This document shows, piece after piece, positions 5,403 through 9,432 of a DNA stretch of 9,432 nt. A model generated the notes under the pieces. The model made no database searches and was not told the DNA's origin. It was given only the letters and a program-made list of their open reading frames with translations. Position 1 is the stretch's first letter. The number at the start of each line of letters is the position of its first letter. The position numbers and the translations under genes were made by a program. Origin of the DNA: an uncultured Brevinema sp. (GTDB lineage: Bacteria; Spirochaetota; Brevinematia; Brevinematales; Brevinemataceae); the NCBI GenBank assembly GCA_947040475.1, contig CAMRBT010000051.1, positions 1-9,432 on the forward strand, written 5' to 3'.

Positions 5403-5995
5403 TGAAAAAATTACATAAAATTTATCAATTATTTTTAGAGTATTCTTATATTAATGCCTGTTTAGTTTTTGAAGATCAAAATTTTCAAGGGATTCTTTTA
5501 AAAAAAGATCTAGAAAGAAAATTATCTGACACTGACGATAGTATTTTGGATCATATTATAAAAATCCCTTTAGAAAATTTAGAAGATATTCTCTTTAATG
5601 AGCCCCCTTCTATCAGAATGAAAATCCCCTACATTAACAGCAATGGTGAGATTTTAGGGGCATTATTATATGATGAGTTTGTTTCTGAATTTTTTCCTAT
5701 GGATTTTGCTACAAGACTCTCCTTGCAGGAACTTTTTAACTATTATGAAAATCCTATTCTTATCCTCAATCAATTTAAAACGATATTGAGTATGAATAGT
5801 GCAGGACGAGAATTGTTATCAGAAAAGGTCTTAGGCATAAAAATAGGTGACGCTTTATTAGCTTTTCAGATTGGGCATGAGGGCGAGCAAATGACTATCA
5901 CACGCCAAGAAGAAAAATGGTCTCTCATTATTTTTAAATCTCAGACTCCTCATGCTTCTTATCATATTTATCAATTTATTCCTTATTTGAGATAA
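5402..5995 (+). CDS. Hypothetical protein with PAS-like C-terminal region
   Basis: A 197-residue soluble protein. Its ATG shares its A with the stop of the DUF4340 gene (TAATG) and has no Shine-Dalgarno, so it is probably translated by coupling and made with its partner. N-terminal part (about 15-100): FEDQNFQGILLKKDLERKLS, then a later strand NSNGEILGALLYDEF, loosely resembling CBS or other small sensory folds. The C-terminal part (about 114-190), FNYYENPILILNQFKTILSM followed by NSAGRELLSEKVLGIKIGDA, has the PAS opening seen in sensor proteins: 'pilvld..g.il..N.ag..llg..lG'. The PAS call rests on this pattern only. There is no kinase, cyclase, phosphodiesterase or DNA-binding domain, so it may sense or bind a partner rather than signal directly. 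I do not recognise a named family. Confidence 0.65.
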   Translation: MKKLHKIYQLFLEYSYINACLVFEDQNFQGILLKKDLERKLSDTDDSILDHIIKIPLENLEDILFNEPPSIRMKIPYINSNGEILGALLYDEFVSEFFPMDFATRLSLQELFNYYENPILILNQFKTILSMNSAGRELLSEKVLGIKIGDALLAFQIGHEGEQMTITRQEEKWSLIIFKSQTPHASYHIYQFIPYLR

Positions 5996-6033
5996 CTGAT
6001 TATAAATTTATTATAAAAATTATATTCAACAAT

Positions 6034-6069
6034 AAAAAACACCCTAGCGATAAACTAGGGTGTTTTTTT
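6034..6069. terminator. Bidirectional terminator between the PAS-like gene and rseP
   Basis: CACCCTAG (6040-6047), loop CGATAAA, CTAGGGTG (6055-6062), with six A before and seven T after. It ends the plus-strand unit and the minus-strand rseP transcript. Confidence 0.9.
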
Positions 6070-6114
6070 AGATATTTATAATTAACAATTGACAACTATC
6101 AATTGATTTGAAAT

Positions 6115-7512
6115 TTAATCTTTTGTTTGTTCTACTTCTTCCACTACAGGAGCTTTGTTAAAGAATAGAGTTTTTACATCATTAAATAAAACAAATACTG
6201 CCATCGTCAGTAATAAAATGATACCAGCTTGCTCTATAAAACCAATGGCTTTTTCTACTTTTGAATTATTCTTAAAGATAGAGCGTGCTATTTGAAGAAT
6301 AAGAACTCCTCCATCCAAGCCTGGAAAAGGAAGCATATTGAAAGTCGCTAAAGCAAGACTCAACATCACCATAAATTTAACCAACAAAGCAAAATCAAAT
6401 GTTTTTGCAATATCACCCGTAATAGAAACAATACGAACAGGACCTGAAAGATTTTCTTTTACATTTACTTTGCCAGAAAATAATTTAACTAATGAAGAAC
6501 TTATTTGAGATAAGGTACTTGAAATATTATCTCCAGCCATTCCGAAAGCAGTAAAGATGTTACTTGATTTACGAAGAACCTGAACTTTGGTAGGAAATTC
6601 AGAACGAATACCCAAGTTCCACAATCCATTAATCTGAGTAGGAACAACATTAATATTGTTTGTTACATTACCTTGTAACACTGTCATAGAAAGAGGGTTG
6701 CCTAAACGAACTACATCTACTACTTGATAAAAGAATTGTATAGGATTGCCGTTTACTGCTAGAATTTGATCTTTAACTTTGAATCCTGCTTTTTCTGCCG
6801 GAGTATTAGGCATCACTTCACTAACAATAGCTGGAGCTATAGGACTAACACCGATGAGATCCAAGCCTGTTGATTTGTCAGGGATAGTTTCTACACTAAT
6901 AGTATTGGTGACATTATCTCTAACATAGGTAACATTTTCGGTGGTAGAAGTAGAGATAGAAAGTGCTAAAGGAATTTGTAAAAAATGTGCTACATTTTCG
7001 TCATTAATCGCAATAATAGTATCGCCATTTCTTAGACCAGCTTTGTAAGCAGGAGATTCAACAATAGTTTGATCTACGGGAGAGGTGATTGTTTTAGGAA
7101 CTGCTACTTGATTGGAAAGTTGATATTCTTTGAAACCAATACCAAACATCATAACCATTACTAAATAAGCAAAAATAACATTAAAAAGACTTCCACCTAT
7201 AACCGTTAATAATCTTGCCCATAAAGGACTATTCATTAAAGCTCTAGGATCGGTATCCTCTTTATCGCCATTTTCTTCATCGCCAAAAGCACAAAACCCA
7301 CCAAAAGGAAGTCGTCCAATTTGATAATATGTTTCTCCATATTGGAAACCCCATATTGCTTTTCCCATACCTACAGAGAACACATCAACTCTTATTCCTG
7401 ACCATTTTGCCATGAGAAGATGTCCTGCCTCATGAACAGCAATAAGGATACTCAATACTAATATTGCAACAACAATACCAAAAATATTCATCAATAATTC
7501 TGCACCAAACAT
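6115..7512 (-). CDS. rseP: RseP/RasP-type site-2 intramembrane zinc protease (M50)
   Basis: A 465-residue polytopic M50B protease that cuts transmembrane segments of anti-sigma factors and remnant signal peptides. The zinc-binding HEAGH is at 27-31 in the first TM helix. Next come RLPFGGFCAFGDEENG (67-82), the membrane re-entrant region, and GGSLFNVIFAYL (106-117). Two tandem PDZ domains follow, with SPAYKAGLRNGDTIIAIN (about 153-170) and PNTPAEKAGFKVKDQILAVN (235-254). SGPVRI lies at 356-361, and FNMLPFPGLDGG (391-402) supplies the third zinc ligand, Asp400, in the penultimate TM. All catalytic residues are present. The two-PDZ layout matches E. coli RseP rather than the one-PDZ Bacillus RasP. 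Start ATG at 7512 has AAGGAAG upstream; Met8 lacks a Shine-Dalgarno. It starts 16 bases after rlmB and is probably co-transcribed with it. No anti-sigma substrate is nearby. Confidence 0.95.
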   Translation of the reverse strand: MFGAELLMNIFGIVVAILVLSILIAVHEAGHLLMAKWSGIRVDVFSVGMGKAIWGFQYGETYYQIGRLPFGGFCAFGDEENGDKEDTDPRALMNSPLWARLLTVIGGSLFNVIFAYLVMVMMFGIGFKEYQLSNQVAVPKTITSPVDQTIVESPAYKAGLRNGDTIIAINDENVAHFLQIPLALSISTSTTENVTYVRDNVTNTISVETIPDKSTGLDLIGVSPIAPAIVSEVMPNTPAEKAGFKVKDQILAVNGNPIQFFYQVVDVVRLGNPLSMTVLQGNVTNNINVVPTQINGLWNLGIRSEFPTKVQVLRKSSNIFTAFGMAGDNISSTLSQISSSLVKLFSGKVNVKENLSGPVRIVSITGDIAKTFDFALLVKFMVMLSLALATFNMLPFPGLDGGVLILQIARSIFKNNSKVEKAIGFIEQAGIILLLTMAVFVLFNDVKTLFFNKAPVVEEVEQTKD

Positions 7513-7528
7513 TTTTCTTCCTTATTAT

Positions 7529-8257
7529 TTATATTTTTAAAGCATCTTGCCACAAAGAATTCATAGCCAAAGCTGCTGCAACAGACACATTAAAAGAGTC
7601 TAATTTTTTTGTTGAAGGTAAAGCTACTCTATGCGTACATAAAATTTTTATCCCTTTACGGATCCCTTCTCTTTCTGATCCTATGATAATTGCTATTTTT
7701 TTACCTTGTGCTTGAAAATCATATACAGAATCTCTGGATTCTCCAGCTAAAGCCAAAACTTCAAAGCCTTCTGCTTTCATATATTCAATTTCTGTTTTGA
7801 GATTGTCTACATAAGCCACTTGAGTTTTGTAAATTGCACCAGCAGATGCTTTGATTGTTTGAGGAGTAATACGAGCAGCATTATCTTTTGGTAACAAAAC
7901 AAGATCTGCCCCTAATAATAAAGCAGATCTTATGATTGCTCCCAAGTTGCCAGTATCAGTAACACCATCGAGTAATAAGACTCTGTTAATAGTGCTATAA
8001 TCTGCATTATATTCTAAGTCTTCCGTCACAATATTCTCAGGAAGCACCATATCTGCTGCAATGCCTTGATGTTTTTGAGTTCCAGCAATTTTATCTAGTT
8101 CTCTTTCTACAACAAATTTTACAGGAATGTTTTTTTCTCTTAACATTCTTTTTAGTCCGGGGTATTTGTCACCCTTTTCTTCGTCTATCCATACTTGACT
8201 CAATTGAAGAGATTCTAATAAAGCCTCTTCAATGGAATTTCTTCCATATACAACCAT
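7529..8257 (-). CDS. rlmB: RlmB-type 23S rRNA 2'-O-ribose methyltransferase (SpoU/TrmH family)
   Basis: A 242-residue SPOUT methyltransferase expected to 2'-O-methylate a guanosine of 23S rRNA (G2251 in E. coli) using SAM. The N-terminal substrate-binding domain begins MVVYGRNSIEEAL and holds GTQKHQGIAA (59-68), typical of RlmB/TrmH proteins. The three SpoU motifs of the knotted domain are DGVTDTGNLGAIIRSA (98-113, with the conserved Asn and Arg), IIGSEREGIR (191-200, conserved Glu) and LPSTKKLDSFNVSVAAALAM (213-232). Length is normal. Start: ATG at 8257, with AAAGGG nine bases upstream, giving the standard N-terminus; an in-frame TTG at 8275 would add six residues and absorb the Shine-Dalgarno. 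It lies directly after the ackA terminator and before rseP. The exact target nucleotide is inferred from family. Confidence 0.9.
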   Translation of the reverse strand: MVVYGRNSIEEALLESLQLSQVWIDEEKGDKYPGLKRMLREKNIPVKFVVERELDKIAGTQKHQGIAADMVLPENIVTEDLEYNADYSTINRVLLLDGVTDTGNLGAIIRSALLLGADLVLLPKDNAARITPQTIKASAGAIYKTQVAYVDNLKTEIEYMKAEGFEVLALAGESRDSVYDFQAQGKKIAIIIGSEREGIRKGIKILCTHRVALPSTKKLDSFNVSVAAALAMNSLWQDALKI

Positions 8258-8280
8258 TTGTTTTTGCCCTTTCAATACAT

Positions 8281-8322
8281 AAAAATACTAAGATTATCTT
8301 TTAAAGACAATCTTAGTTTTTT
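8281..8322. terminator. Terminator between ackA and rlmB
   Basis: ACTAAGATT (8287-8295) pairs with AATCTTAGT (8309-8317). Inside it, TCT and AGA extend the stem after one mismatch. On the minus strand the stem is followed by TTTTT (8285-8281), terminating ackA 24 bases before the rlmB ATG. The plus side also has a T-run. Confidence 0.75.
8282..8310 (-). promoter_or_regulatory. Candidate rlmB promoter inside the ackA terminator
   Basis: On the minus strand TTGTCT (8310-8305), 17 bases, TATTTT (8287-8282). A start near 8275 leaves a leader of about 18 bases that includes AAAGGG. The elements coincide with the terminator arms, so both readings share the same bases. The -10 match is moderate. 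Confidence 0.35.
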
Positions 8323-8337
8323 ATTAATATTTGTAAT

Positions 8338-9432
8338 TTATTTTTTTGAAGTTAATAATTGTTCTGTTTCACGAGCAATCATTACTTCTTCGTTTGTAGG
8401 AACAACTAAAATTTTAGTTCTTGAGTTAGGAGTTGATACGTCTTCAAGTGCTGAACGACAAGCTGCATTTTTAGCAACATCAATTTCTATTCCCAATGAT
8501 TCTAAGTTTTTAGTTACTGTTTCACGTAAGCTTGTATCAAACTCGCCCATTCCAGCAGTAAATACGATAGCATCCACTTTACCATCAAGCGTTACCATAC
8601 AAGATCCTATTGTTTTACGAATAGTATGTGCTAACATTGCTACTGCTAATATAGCTCTTTCATTTCCTTCTGCAGCTGCTTTTTCGACATCTCTCATATC
8701 ACTAGATACGCCAGAAATCCCTTTAAGTCCACTTTCTTCATTAAGAATTCTAAGTACTTCGTCTGAAGAAATACTTTCTTTTTCCATAACATAAGGAATA
8801 ATTGCAGAATCGATTCTACCACAACGTGTTCCCATCATTAGTCCTTCTAATGGTGTGAAACCCATAGAAGTATCTACACATTTACCATTACGAACAGCTG
8901 TAATACTAGCGCCATTACCAATATGACAAATAATCAAATTAGTGTCTTCTACTTTTTTACCTAAGAATTCACAAGCTTTTGGTGTGACATAAGCATAAGA
9001 TGTGCCATGAAATCCATAACGACGGATTTTGTAATTTTCATAATATTTGTAAGGGATAGGATACATATAAGCAACAGGTTTCATTGTTTGGTGGAAAGCT
9101 GTATCAAATACAACTACTTGAGGAGTTTGTGGTACAATTTTTTGACAAGCTCTGATTCCCATAATATTTGCTGGATTGTGTAATGGTGCTAATTCACATA
9201 GTGCATCTAAATCTTTTAACACTTTGTCAGTAACAAGTGCTGCATTACTATAAAGATCTCCACCATGAACGACTCTATGTCCAATAGCATGGATTTCGTC
9301 TAAGCTTGATAAAATTGCTTGATCACCTTTTATAAGAGAATCAAAAACGACTTGCAATGCTTCCTCATGATTTTTTAATGGCTTTTCAAGAGAAACTTTT
9401 TTGTGGTCTCCATTAGTATAACCTATCATCGA
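8338..9432 (-). CDS. ackA: Acetate kinase, 5' end outside the window
   Basis: 364 codons of acetate kinase, which interconverts acetyl phosphate + ADP and acetate + ATP in the Pta-AckA pathway of fermentative energy metabolism. Key residues of the Methanosarcina thermophila enzyme match with a constant offset of 39 through the first two-thirds: Arg91 and Val93 in GHRVVHGG, Leu122/His123 in APLHNPAN, Asp148 in FDTAFH, Phe179/His180 in GFHGTS, His208 in CHIGNG, Pro232 in FTPLEG and Arg241 in GTRCG. The acetate pocket (Val93, Leu122, Phe179, Pro232) is intact, supporting acetate rather than a longer acid. The conserved PTNEE is near the end. Oddities: position 184, usually His in GFHGTSH, is Tyr; RCGxIDP reads RCGRIDS; GENS reads GEFD. 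About 38 N-terminal residues are missing. The ATG at 9429 is an internal methionine, not the start. A terminator follows. Confidence 0.96.
   Translation of the reverse strand, partial: SMIGYTNGDHKKVSLEKPLKNHEEALQVVFDSLIKGDQAILSSLDEIHAIGHRVVHGGDLYSNAALVTDKVLKDLDALCELAPLHNPANIMGIRACQKIVPQTPQVVVFDTAFHQTMKPVAYMYPIPYKYYENYKIRRYGFHGTSYAYVTPKACEFLGKKVEDTNLIICHIGNGASITAVRNGKCVDTSMGFTPLEGLMMGTRCGRIDSAIIPYVMEKESISSDEVLRILNEESGLKGISGVSSDMRDVEKAAAEGNERAILAVAMLAHTIRKTIGSCMVTLDGKVDAIVFTAGMGEFDTSLRETVTKNLESLGIEIDVAKNAACRSALEDVSTPNSRTKILVVPTNEEVMIARETEQLLTSKK

Noticed and set aside
6086..6105. Inverted repeat CAATTGA...TCAATTG between the terminator and the rseP stop
   Set aside because: A short AT-rich stem without a U-tract, next to a much stronger terminator; nothing supports a separate function.
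8258..8275. Six-residue N-terminal extension of RlmB from a TTG at 8275
   Set aside because: It overlaps the AAAGGG Shine-Dalgarno and the predicted transcript start; the ATG at 8257 gives the usual RlmB N-terminus.
9427..9429. ATG at 9429 as the acetate kinase start
   Set aside because: It aligns to about residue 40 of the enzyme; the N-terminal 'INAGSSS' segment is missing because the gene continues past the window edge.

Overview
The window is AT-rich and gene-dense. It reads as a stretch of ordinary chromosome from a low-GC bacterium with classical Shine-Dalgarno starts, sigma-70-type promoters and U-tract terminators. A WhiG/FliA-type (sigma-28) flagellar sigma factor, a single-domain HPr, a short ribosome hibernation factor and a DUF4340 protein would fit a motile spirochaete. 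That assignment is an inference from gene content, not from a marker gene. There is no transposase, integrase, phage gene or CRISPR array.

Layout. Positions 1-219 are the end of tldD (+). It runs tail-to-tail, with a 12-base overlap, into a lone FecCD-type ABC importer permease (208-1128, -). A 93-bp divergent spacer with a GATAA-N4-TTATC dyad separates the permease from a two-TM protein with an aspartate-rich tail (1222-1770, +). Next come the sigma-28-family gene (about 1867-2664, +) with its own extended -10 promoter and terminator, and hpf (2820-3113, +) with a near-consensus promoter and a hairpin touching its Shine-Dalgarno. hpf converges on an HPr gene (3174-3449, -) across a bidirectional terminator. 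Divergent from HPr is a four-TM CvpA-like protein (3562-4023, +) preceded by a candidate sigma-28 promoter.

Positions 4024-4442 hold no protein gene. They contain a roughly 150-nt long-hairpin structure whose imperfect pairs are G-U only on the plus strand, making it a candidate small RNA with a general 6S-like shape. After it comes very AT-rich DNA with palindromes and direct repeats, then the promoter of a two-gene unit: a membrane-anchored DUF4340 protein and a PAS-like protein overlapping it by one base.

The right half is on the minus strand. Transcribed right to left, it carries ackA (its 5' end lies outside the window), a terminator, rlmB and rseP, ending at a bidirectional terminator shared with the PAS-like gene. 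The themes are housekeeping: acetate/ATP metabolism, rRNA methylation, membrane proteolysis, ribosome hibernation, phosphocarrier signalling and flagellar-type transcription. The less explained parts are the intergenic RNA candidate, the acidic membrane protein beside the sigma factor, and the DUF4340/PAS-like pair. I see no clear new defence or mobile system.
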